Assembly: GCA_041391925.1 (NCBI GenBank)
Contig: JAWKNA010000009.1
Span: 62,001 to 126,000, forward strand
Length of the DNA stretch: 64,000 nt
Source of the DNA: JBPOFM01 sp041391925
Lineage (GTDB): Bacteria; Bacteroidota; Bacteroidia; Flavobacteriales; Flavobacteriaceae
Reading direction: 5' to 3'
Below the pieces are notes generated by a model. The model had not been told where the DNA came from, did no database searches, and was given only the letters and a program-made list of their open reading frames with translations. The position numbers and the translations under genes were made by a program. Positions 18,009-25,297 of the stretch are shown here, piece by piece (the stretch's first letter is position 1; each line of letters starts with the position of its first letter).

Positions 18009-19434
18009 TTTTTACTTCTACCAACTTATTAATCATCCCATTAAAAATGAACCAGTGAAATGGCAGTACACTGTACCAATAGAGCCTTCCTGCCAGTCCT
18101 CTAGGCCTGAAAGTGGCTGTCTGCTTCAACAATCCTTCTTCAATCTTGAATTCCAGCCAAGCTTCGCCAGGCAATTTCATTTCGGCATAGAGAAGGAGTT
18201 TTTTTTCGTTTCTGTCACTAAAGATGACACGCCAAAAGTCCAAGGCATCACCTGCATCAAGCTCTGAAACGTGTGTTCTTCCTCGTCTCAAACCGATGCC
18301 GCCAAATAATTTGTCCAAATACCCACGAACTTTCCATAGATAGTTGCCATAATACCAACCCGTTCGGCCTCCTATGGACCAAATGCGGTTGATGGTGGTT
18401 TCTTCATCTTCAACCTTTCGTTCTTTATAATCTCTGAAACAACCGTGTTTGGGCACATTTACATACTTATGGAAATTCTTTTTGAGTCTTCCACTACTGA
18501 CCATAGAGTCTTTCCAACTCGATACAATACTATTTTGTTCGATTTTTTCAAATGCTAATTCCACTGCTTCTTGATACCCAATAGGATGCACATCCAGAAG
18601 CTCATTAATATTGCTTTTCTTTCCAATTATTTGTACTCCCATACTATCTACCAAAGAACTTGCTAGTTTAAAAGAGGTGGACGTCACAAAATATAACCAA
18701 TAGGATGATAGCTTCGGAGTCATTACAGGAACGGTCAAAATGTAGCGTTTCAAACCACGAATGTCTGCGAATCGCAACAACATTTGTTTGTATGTCAAGA
18801 CTTCCGGTCCAAAAATGTCATAACTATTATTGTATAACTCTTTTCGACCTTTGGCTTTAGACAGATAAGCCAAAACATCACGTACAGCAATGGGTTGAGT
18901 TTTGGTGTGCAGCCATTTTGGAGCTACCATTACAGGCAATTTTTCAACTAAATCCCGTATGATTTCAAAAGAAGAACTTCCGGAGCCAACAATGATTCCA
19001 GCCCGAAAAACTGTAAGTGCATACTTTTTTGAATCCAAGAGTTTTTCCACATTATGACGTGAGGACAGATGCTTTGATAGCTGTTCTTCGTTCACAATAC
19101 CACTCAAATAAATGACTTGTTCCACCGATGTCGTTTCCATATAATCCTTGAAATTCTTGGCACATTTTGCTTCGAGTTTCTGAAAATCCTTTGAGGAATT
19201 GCTCATACTGTGAATCAGATAGTACGCCACATCCACATCATTCGGAATATTTACCAAAGATTTTGAATCCAAGAAATCAGCTTCTACGATGGTAATATGG
19301 TCATCATCAAGATATGTTCTGTCTGCACGGAGCTTATCTCGAACAGCACACACCACCTCGTGTCCTTCATTGATGAGAATGGGGATAAGCCGTTTTCCGA
19401 TGTAGCCAGTGGCACCCGTGACGAGAATTTTCAT
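17998..19434 (-). CDS. SDR-type NAD(P)-binding protein fused to DUF2867
   Basis: A 478-residue two-part protein. Residues 1 to about 290 form an extended-SDR/NmrA-like Rossmann domain (ILVTGATGYIGKRLIPIL, then YYLIHSMSN and VIYLSGIV). Residues about 320-470 form DUF2867 (IWSIGGRTGWYYGNYLWKVR, ELDAGDALDFWRV, PRGLAGRLYWY). This architecture (YbjT-like) is often found with light-stress genes. It overlaps DUF2256 by 11 bases and follows the ABC1 kinase by 6. The substrate is unknown. Confidence 0.9.
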   Translation of the reverse strand: MKILVTGATGYIGKRLIPILINEGHEVVCAVRDKLRADRTYLDDDHITIVEADFLDSKSLVNIPNDVDVAYYLIHSMSNSSKDFQKLEAKCAKNFKDYMETTSVEQVIYLSGIVNEEQLSKHLSSRHNVEKLLDSKKYALTVFRAGIIVGSGSSSFEIIRDLVEKLPVMVAPKWLHTKTQPIAVRDVLAYLSKAKGRKELYNNSYDIFGPEVLTYKQMLLRFADIRGLKRYILTVPVMTPKLSSYWLYFVTSTSFKLASSLVDSMGVQIIGKKSNINELLDVHPIGYQEAVELAFEKIEQNSIVSSWKDSMVSSGRLKKNFHKYVNVPKHGCFRDYKERKVEDEETTINRIWSIGGRTGWYYGNYLWKVRGYLDKLFGGIGLRRGRTHVSELDAGDALDFWRVIFSDRNEKKLLLYAEMKLPGEAWLEFKIEEGLLKQTATFRPRGLAGRLYWYSVLPFHWFIFNGMINKLVEVKNES

Positions 19435-19440
19435 TTTAAG

Positions 19441-20754
19441 CTAGAGCAGCGTTTTAAAGTTATTTATCCTGATATCTTTTGCTTTCAAATCGAACATTAA
19501 ATTATAAAGTCCAAAGAAGGTGCGGTTCATATATATAAAATGTTTTGAACCGCGATTGCCATTCATTTTCCGTAATTCGGTGTTTTTTGAATAGCGCTGA
19601 CCCAATTCATTGATTTTTCCGAAGAATTCTTGATTAGAGAAATCGAATGTTTCGGAATGAAAAGGTTGTGTGAACAACGACAGCAATTCGTGAAACATTT
19701 CTGTAAAGAAGTCAACTTCACCTTGAGAATCATCCGTTTTTAGTATTTCCAACTCATATAATTTTTTCAAGAAAAAATCAGTGTCGTTAAGATTCGTGCT
19801 TTGAGCCAATTCAAAATAAGGCGTGTAAAATTCATTGGGAATGGTTTTCATACAGCCAAAATCCAATGCTATCAAATGGCCGTCTTTAGAAACCAAAAAG
19901 TTTCCAGGATGAGGGTCAGCGTGTACCTTTTTCAAAATATGAATTTGGTACATATAGAAATCCCAAAGCGCTTGCCCTAATTGGTTTGCCAAGTTTTGGT
20001 CTTCATTTCGTTTTGTAAATTCTGATAGGTGTTCGCCCACCATATAATCCATCGTGATGATGCGTTCAGTGGAAAGTTCTTCATAGTAGGTAGGGAATTC
20101 CAAATTTGGGATATGACCACAAGCTTTGGCGATTTCCTTACTTTGTTGAAGTTCCAACACATAATTGGTTTCTTCGATGAGTTTGTTCTCTACTTCCTTA
20201 AAATATTTATCAGAATCTTTTCCTTTGATGTTGAACATTTTCATTGCAATGGGCTTTACAAGAGCCAAGTCCGACACTATACTTTGCGCCACGCCAGGAT
20301 ATTGAATTTTCACAGCAAGTTGTTTCCCATCTTTGCTAGCTTTATGGACTTGGCCGATGCTGGCAGCGTTTACCGAATTGACATCAAAAGTGTCGTATAA
20401 TTCATTTGGTGATTTCCCGAAGTAATTTTTAAAAGTCTTGACCACTAGAGCAGGAGATAGAGGTGGCACGGAAAACTGGGCAAGCGAAAATTTCTCGACA
20501 TAAGCCTGTGGCATAATGCTTTTTTCCATACTCAACATCTGTGCGACTTTGAGTGCGCTGCCCTTTAACTGTTTCAGGCTATCATAGATATCATCGGCAT
20601 TGTTCTCATTGAGACGCTCTCTGGCCTCAATTTCACTTTTCGTCAGTTTGTCGCCATAATATTTTAGGTAGTTGACACCCACTTTTGCTCCCGTGGAAAC
20701 CAACTTTGTGGCACGAGAGATTTTGGAAACTGGAATTTTATCAATGGTTTTCAT
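19441..20754 (-). CDS. ABC1/UbiB-family atypical kinase (AarF-like)
   Basis: A 437-residue ADCK/UbiB protein. The N-terminal KxGQ-type segment reads LKGSALKVAQMLSM, with Ala where Gly is usual. The Ala-rich nucleotide loop NAASIGQVHKAS lies near residue 128, then the Lys in AVKIQYPG, HADPHPGNFLV (catalytic loop) and ALDFGCMKTIP (metal-binding DFG). UbiB-type proteins support isoprenoid quinone biosynthesis; in photolyase clusters the target is unknown. It is the second gene of the operon, 3 bases after the TetR gene. Confidence 0.93.
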   Translation of the reverse strand: MKTIDKIPVSKISRATKLVSTGAKVGVNYLKYYGDKLTKSEIEARERLNENNADDIYDSLKQLKGSALKVAQMLSMEKSIMPQAYVEKFSLAQFSVPPLSPALVVKTFKNYFGKSPNELYDTFDVNSVNAASIGQVHKASKDGKQLAVKIQYPGVAQSIVSDLALVKPIAMKMFNIKGKDSDKYFKEVENKLIEETNYVLELQQSKEIAKACGHIPNLEFPTYYEELSTERIITMDYMVGEHLSEFTKRNEDQNLANQLGQALWDFYMYQIHILKKVHADPHPGNFLVSKDGHLIALDFGCMKTIPNEFYTPYFELAQSTNLNDTDFFLKKLYELEILKTDDSQGEVDFFTEMFHELLSLFTQPFHSETFDFSNQEFFGKINELGQRYSKNTELRKMNGNRGSKHFIYMNRTFFGLYNLMFDLKAKDIRINNFKTLL

Positions 20755-20757
20755 CTA

Positions 20758-21420
20758 CTAACTGTTATTCATTGTCATTTTTTCCTTGTAAAGGAATTTA
20801 CCCAAATCGATGACACTCTTCAACGGAGCAATGTTGATGATGTCAAAACTGGCATTCACAGATTTTTCAATAAAGATATCAGTCTTTTCAAAAGAAGGAG
20901 AACTGTCATCCATCCAAAACTTAAGTGTCAAAAGCAACTGAAACCAGGCAGATTCTTCCAATGCACGTTCCTGTATCTTATTCAATTGTTCATTTTTGAT
21001 GTCTAAAGTTTCGATATTGAGTTGGGCAATATAATCTTGAAAACGTTCTCGAAGACCTGATAGGATTCGCAGACTTTTCAAACGATTTTTATGAGCGTTC
21101 AGTTGATATAATACAAAGCTTCTATTGGCAGTAAGGTTTTCAAAAAATGTAAAATAGAAAGCTAACAGTCTATTTCTAGCCTCAAAATGAGCGTAGTCCT
21201 CACTCTTCTCTAGCGAAACAATCGTATGCTCAAAAAACACATTGAAAATGCTTTTTTCCAACGCTTCAAACGACCCGAAGTGGTCATAGAATTTACTCTC
21301 ATCAAAGTTGTTTGCTTTCGCAAATGCGTATATGGTTTTTGGTTGCTCTCCATTCTCAAGTACATAATCCATATAAAAGGTGATGAGGTCTTTATCTGAT
21401 AAATTTTTCTTTTTTGCCAT
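20758..21420 (-). CDS. TetR-family-like transcriptional regulator heading the photolyase operon
   Basis: A 220-residue protein with an N-terminal helix-turn-helix region (DKDLITFYMDYVLENGEQPK, then TIYAFAKANNFDESKFYDHFGSF, residues about 25-50) and an all-helical C-terminal ligand domain. It matches the Bacteroidota TetR-like group with an extended C-terminal domain. It is the promoter-proximal gene of the 12-gene operon and so is the likely autoregulator. A TATCTTTA at 21438-21445 resembles a -7 element. Confidence 0.82.
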   Translation of the reverse strand: MAKKKNLSDKDLITFYMDYVLENGEQPKTIYAFAKANNFDESKFYDHFGSFEALEKSIFNVFFEHTIVSLEKSEDYAHFEARNRLLAFYFTFFENLTANRSFVLYQLNAHKNRLKSLRILSGLRERFQDYIAQLNIETLDIKNEQLNKIQERALEESAWFQLLLTLKFWMDDSSPSFEKTDIFIEKSVNASFDIINIAPLKSVIDLGKFLYKEKMTMNNS

Positions 21421-21613
21421 AACAATAATTTTAAATGTAAAGATATAAAATGTTTAAAGTTTTTATATAACAATTAAACAAAATAAGAACGCAAATGATT
21501 TATGACGTAGTTTTTAACCACCAAATTGATTTAAGGTTTTATTAACAAATGCAGTTGTTTTATTCCGTATTTTTAGACTTCAACTATATAACAATTCTTA
21601 AACACTAAACATT

Positions 21614-22459
21614 ATGAAAAAAATTATGCTATGTGTCGCAATGATGGTCACCACTCTATCTATCAGCGCACAGATTAAAACACCTGCACCTAGCCCTTTT
21701 TGTAAAATGGAACAAAAGGTTGGCTTAACTGACATTACGTTAGAATATTCTCGGCCAAGTATGAAAGGACGCACCATTTTTGGTGATTTGGTACCTTATG
21801 GGCAAGTATGGCGATTAGGTGCCAATGCCAATACAAAAATCACATTCAGTGATGATGTCATGGTAGGTGGTAATACTTTAAAAGCTGGAGAATACGCTTT
21901 GTATGTGATTCCAAATGAAAACAAATGGGATGTCATGTTTTATTCAGATGCCACCAATTGGGGAACACCTGAAAAATGGGATGAGAGTAAAGTGGCAGCA
22001 AAAGTATCTGCTGATGTACATCCTTTACCAATGAAGATTGAAACCTTCAATATGACCTTTGGAGATATCACAAATAATTCGGCTAAATTGGGAATGCTTT
22101 GGGAAAACACATATGTAGAAGTGGGTATTGATGTTCCCACCGAAAAAATGGTTTCTGAAGCCATTGAGAAAACCATGAAAGGTCCAGGAGCAAACGATTA
22201 TTATGCAGCTGCCGTATATTACTTGCAGGAAGGAAAAGATATCAAGCAGGCAAAAACATGGATAGATAAAGCGATTTCCATGTCTGAGAAGCCACAATTC
22301 TGGCAATTAAGGCAACAATCTTTAATCTATGCAAAGGCTGGTGACAAAAAAGGTGCTATAGAAGTTGCCAAAAAATCTTTGGCAGCATCCGAAGCAGCAG
22401 GTAATATGGATTATGTAAAGATGAATAAGGATTCCCTAAAGGAATGGGGAGCAATGTAG
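21614..22459 (+). CDS. Exported DUF2911 domain protein
   Basis: A 281-residue protein with a signal peptide (MKKIMLCVAMMVTTLSISAQ). The DUF2911 domain (about residues 25-165) contains YSRPSMKGRTIFGDLVPYG, VWRLGANANTKITF, LKAGEYALYVIPNENKWDVM and FYSDATNWGTP. The C-terminal 90 residues look like a TPR-type helical repeat (AAVYYLQEGKDIKQAKTWID). Periplasmic or secreted; function unknown. It is a single-gene unit divergent from the TetR operon. Confidence 0.9.
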   Translation: MKKIMLCVAMMVTTLSISAQIKTPAPSPFCKMEQKVGLTDITLEYSRPSMKGRTIFGDLVPYGQVWRLGANANTKITFSDDVMVGGNTLKAGEYALYVIPNENKWDVMFYSDATNWGTPEKWDESKVAAKVSADVHPLPMKIETFNMTFGDITNNSAKLGMLWENTYVEVGIDVPTEKMVSEAIEKTMKGPGANDYYAAAVYYLQEGKDIKQAKTWIDKAISMSEKPQFWQLRQQSLIYAKAGDKKGAIEVAKKSLAASEAAGNMDYVKMNKDSLKEWGAM

Positions 22460-22489
22460 TTTAAATCTAAAAAATCATTAAATGAATAA

Positions 22490-22519
22490 AACCTGAAAGA
22501 TGACATAGTCTTTCAGGTT
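22490..22519 (+). terminator. Rho-independent terminator, probably bidirectional
   Basis: Eleven-base stem (AACCTGAAAGA at 22490-22500 with TCTTTCAGGTT at 22509-22519) followed by a T run on + and by an A/T-rich tract on the other side. It sits between two convergent genes, ending 7 bases before the Gfo gene's stop. Confidence 0.88.
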
Positions 22520-22525
22520 TTTTTA

Positions 22526-23509
22526 TTAATAAGTTAAATTGATGAGATGCCTTACATCGTCCATTAGTTTTATCAAATTTCTACTAAAATCAAAGTTCAT
22601 AATGGGACTTTCGGTTTTACTTTGTCTAATCAATTCGTTGAAATGTAGAAGTTCAAAACTATATCCAATGGTTTTGTAATCAAAATCGAAAGTTTCTTCC
22701 TTTCCATTGGCTATGACAGTAACCGTTGTAGGCTCATGAAATCTTGAATTTATTTGAATGATACCTTTTTCACAATAAAAAATGGCTTTGGTTGGTGTTT
22801 TTTCGAGCAAGGTGCTTTTTAAAAAAGCTTTGACACTATTCCCATAATTGAAAATCATTTCACATTCAGCATCCACGCCGTTTTCAAAAAAAATGGCTTT
22901 GGCATCAATGTCGATAGGTTTGCCTAAGGTTGATAAAGCTGCAAAAATGGGATAGATACCGATGTCCAATAGACTGCCACCACCCAATGACTTATTAAAA
23001 ACCCGAGTTTCCATATCTGCGAAGGGCTGGAAACCAAAATCCGCATCAAGTTTTGTAATGTTTCCATATTTTTTGGATGCCAATTCATTCAGCACAAATT
23101 GATAATGTGGTAAAAAATAAGTCCACAAGGCTTCCATTAACAGCGTATCATTTGCTTTTGCAACCTGAATCATTTCTTCCACTTCTTCAAGATTCATCGC
23201 CAATGGTTTTTCACATAACACCGCTTTCTTATGATTGAGGCATAGAATAGCATGTTCTTTATGAAAACTATGAGGTGTGGCAATGTAAACTGCATCCACG
23301 TTTGCTTTTTTCACTAAATCAAGATAAGAATCATAGGCAAATTTGACACTATGTTGAGAAGCAAACGAATCCGCTTTTTCCTGATTTCTGGAAGCAACTG
23401 CATAGAGTTGTGCGCCTTTTGTTTTTTTTAGGTCTTCAGCAAATTTGTTGGCAATTTTGCCAAGTCCGATAATTCCCCAACGAATGGGTCTATCTTTTGG
23501 TTGTTTCAT
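22526..23509 (-). CDS. Gfo/Idh/MocA family NAD(P)-dependent oxidoreductase
   Basis: A 327-residue enzyme with a Rossmann domain (IRWGIIGLGKIANKFAEDL, residues 8-26), the DAVYIATPHSFHKEHAILCL strand and the signature VLCEKPLAMN with the catalytic Lys in EKP. The C-terminal half carries GGGSLLDIGIYPIFAA. Such enzymes oxidise or reduce sugars and related polyols. It overlaps the SSS symporter gene by 20 bases, so it probably acts on the transported compound. Confidence 0.93.
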   Translation of the reverse strand: MKQPKDRPIRWGIIGLGKIANKFAEDLKKTKGAQLYAVASRNQEKADSFASQHSVKFAYDSYLDLVKKANVDAVYIATPHSFHKEHAILCLNHKKAVLCEKPLAMNLEEVEEMIQVAKANDTLLMEALWTYFLPHYQFVLNELASKKYGNITKLDADFGFQPFADMETRVFNKSLGGGSLLDIGIYPIFAALSTLGKPIDIDAKAIFFENGVDAECEMIFNYGNSVKAFLKSTLLEKTPTKAIFYCEKGIIQINSRFHEPTTVTVIANGKEETFDFDYKTIGYSFELLHFNELIRQSKTESPIMNFDFSRNLIKLMDDVRHLINLTY

Positions 23510-25181
23510 TGTATGTAATGGATACTTGAATTAAAATTGCTGTTAAAATTACTAAAATACATCCAAATAAATTCAGCCACAAATAAGGCATCCAATCTTT
23601 CCACCAACCTAAAATGACAATGGCTTGAGTAATCAAAGCGGCAATAAAGACCGCATTGCCTTTTATAAATTTGAAGAAAAAGGCCAAAAGGAAAATGCCA
23701 AGCACATTTCCGTAGAAGATAGATCCAATGATATTTACCAATTGAATCAAGTTATCAGCCAAATAGGCCACACAGGCAATGATGATGGCCAAGATTCCCC
23801 AGCCTAATGTAAACCATTTGGTGGCTTTGACATAATGCATCTCGTTTTGTACTTCACGGGAATTGCGTTTATAAAGATCGAGTGCTGTCGTTGATGCCAA
23901 GGCATTCAATTCACTTGCGGTGCTTGACATGGCTGCACATAGAATGACTGCCAATAAAAGCCCAATCAATCCACGCGGAAGATTGTTCAAAATAAAGTGA
24001 ATGAACACATAATCCTTATCATTGGTTTCCACAATCCTGTTTTGTTCCTCTGCGGCTTTTTGAATCAAAAGCTTTGCCTTATCACGATTGTTTTTATCGG
24101 CTTCATTCGCAAGTTGGATGGCTTTTGAAACCTCTTTATTTGGATTTTCTGAAAAATTTTGAATGACCAACTGCTTTTCTTCAAAAATTCTTTTTTGTTC
24201 TTCTTGAAGAGTATTGTATTCATTAGCATACGATGAATTGAGAATGACATCATCTGATGCAGGATTGAAGTTGATAGGTGACGCATTGAACTGATAAAAT
24301 ACAAATACCATGACGCCAACCAATAGAATGAAAAATTGCATCGGAACCTTTAACAGGCCATTGAAAATCAATCCCATTTGCATTTCTTTCATGGATTTTC
24401 CAGATAAATAGCGCTGCACTTGGCTTTGGTCAGTTCCAAAGTAGGAGAGTGCCAAAAACGTTCCTCCGATTACACCTGTCCAAACGGTATATCTGTTATC
24501 GAGATTAAATTCAAAATTCAATACATCCATCTTCCCACTTGCACCAGCAATGTCCAAGGCTTTTGTAAATGTAATGTCGGGAGGTAAGTAGCTGATGATT
24601 AAAAAGAACGCAATGAACATCCCAATAAATATCACGGCCATCTGCTGTTTTTGGGTAATACTGACCGCTTTTGTACCACCAGATACAGTATAAATAATGA
24701 CCAAAATACCAATGATGATATTGAGATAAGATAGGTTCCAGCCCAAAACAGCTGAAAGGATAATCGCTGGGGCATAAATGGTGATTCCAGCGGATAAGCC
24801 TCGCTGTATCAAGAATAAAATCGCTGTCAAACTTCTGGTTTTTAAATCGAAACGATTTTCCAAAAATTCATAAGCAGTATAAACCTTCAGCCGATGATAC
24901 AAAGGAATAAATACCATGCAAATGATAACCATTGCGATGGGCAAACCAAAATAAAACTGTACAAATCCCATTCCATCATGAAAGGCCTGTCCTGGGGTCG
25001 AAAGAAAGGTAATGGCACTGGCTTGGGTTGCCATGACAGACAAACCAATAGTCCACCACTTACTTTCATTACCACCTCTTACATAGTCCTGTACATTTTT
25101 GCTGCCACGGGTTTTCCAAGTCCCATAACTGACGATGGTTACAAGTGTGCCAATGAGTACAATCCAATCTAAAGTTTGCAT
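23490..25181 (-). CDS. Sodium:solute symporter (SSS family)
   Basis: A 563-residue membrane transporter with about 13-14 hydrophobic helices. Typical SSS features are KNVQDYVRGGNESKWWTIGL, SVMATQASAITFLSTPGQ (Na+ site region), GGTKAVSITQKQQM and LAVILCAAMSSTASELNALAS. A charged, soluble insertion occurs at about residues 315-385 between helices. It is placed between a 36-aa membrane ORF and the Gfo oxidoreductase, pointing to uptake of a sugar or sugar-like compound. Confidence 0.93.
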   Translation of the reverse strand: MQTLDWIVLIGTLVTIVSYGTWKTRGSKNVQDYVRGGNESKWWTIGLSVMATQASAITFLSTPGQAFHDGMGFVQFYFGLPIAMVIICMVFIPLYHRLKVYTAYEFLENRFDLKTRSLTAILFLIQRGLSAGITIYAPAIILSAVLGWNLSYLNIIIGILVIIYTVSGGTKAVSITQKQQMAVIFIGMFIAFFLIISYLPPDITFTKALDIAGASGKMDVLNFEFNLDNRYTVWTGVIGGTFLALSYFGTDQSQVQRYLSGKSMKEMQMGLIFNGLLKVPMQFFILLVGVMVFVFYQFNASPINFNPASDDVILNSSYANEYNTLQEEQKRIFEEKQLVIQNFSENPNKEVSKAIQLANEADKNNRDKAKLLIQKAAEEQNRIVETNDKDYVFIHFILNNLPRGLIGLLLAVILCAAMSSTASELNALASTTALDLYKRNSREVQNEMHYVKATKWFTLGWGILAIIIACVAYLADNLIQLVNIIGSIFYGNVLGIFLLAFFFKFIKGNAVFIAALITQAIVILGWWKDWMPYLWLNLFGCILVILTAILIQVSITYNETTKR

Positions 25182-25184
25182 GGT

Positions 25185-25295
25185 TTAGAAAGATTGCATG
25201 ATGATATAGAATAGGATGATATAGATAACATTGGCAACTAATACCAATGTATATAACTTTAACCAAGGTTGTTTTTGTGGAGAGTTTTCAGTCAT
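25185..25295 (-). CDS. 36-residue single-span membrane protein next to the symporter
   Basis: A very short ORF between the PIG-L and SSS genes: MTENSPQKQPWLKLYTLVLV followed by ANVIYIILFYIIMQSF. It has a charged N-terminus and one hydrophobic helix of about 22 residues. It begins with ATG at 25295, 2 bases before the PIG-L stop, and ends 3 bases before the SSS start. The tight packing inside an operon and clean membrane helix support a real gene, perhaps a small accessory subunit of the symporter. I do not recognise a family. Confidence 0.7.
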   Translation of the reverse strand: MTENSPQKQPWLKLYTLVLVANVIYIILFYIIMQSF

Positions 25296-25297
25296 GG

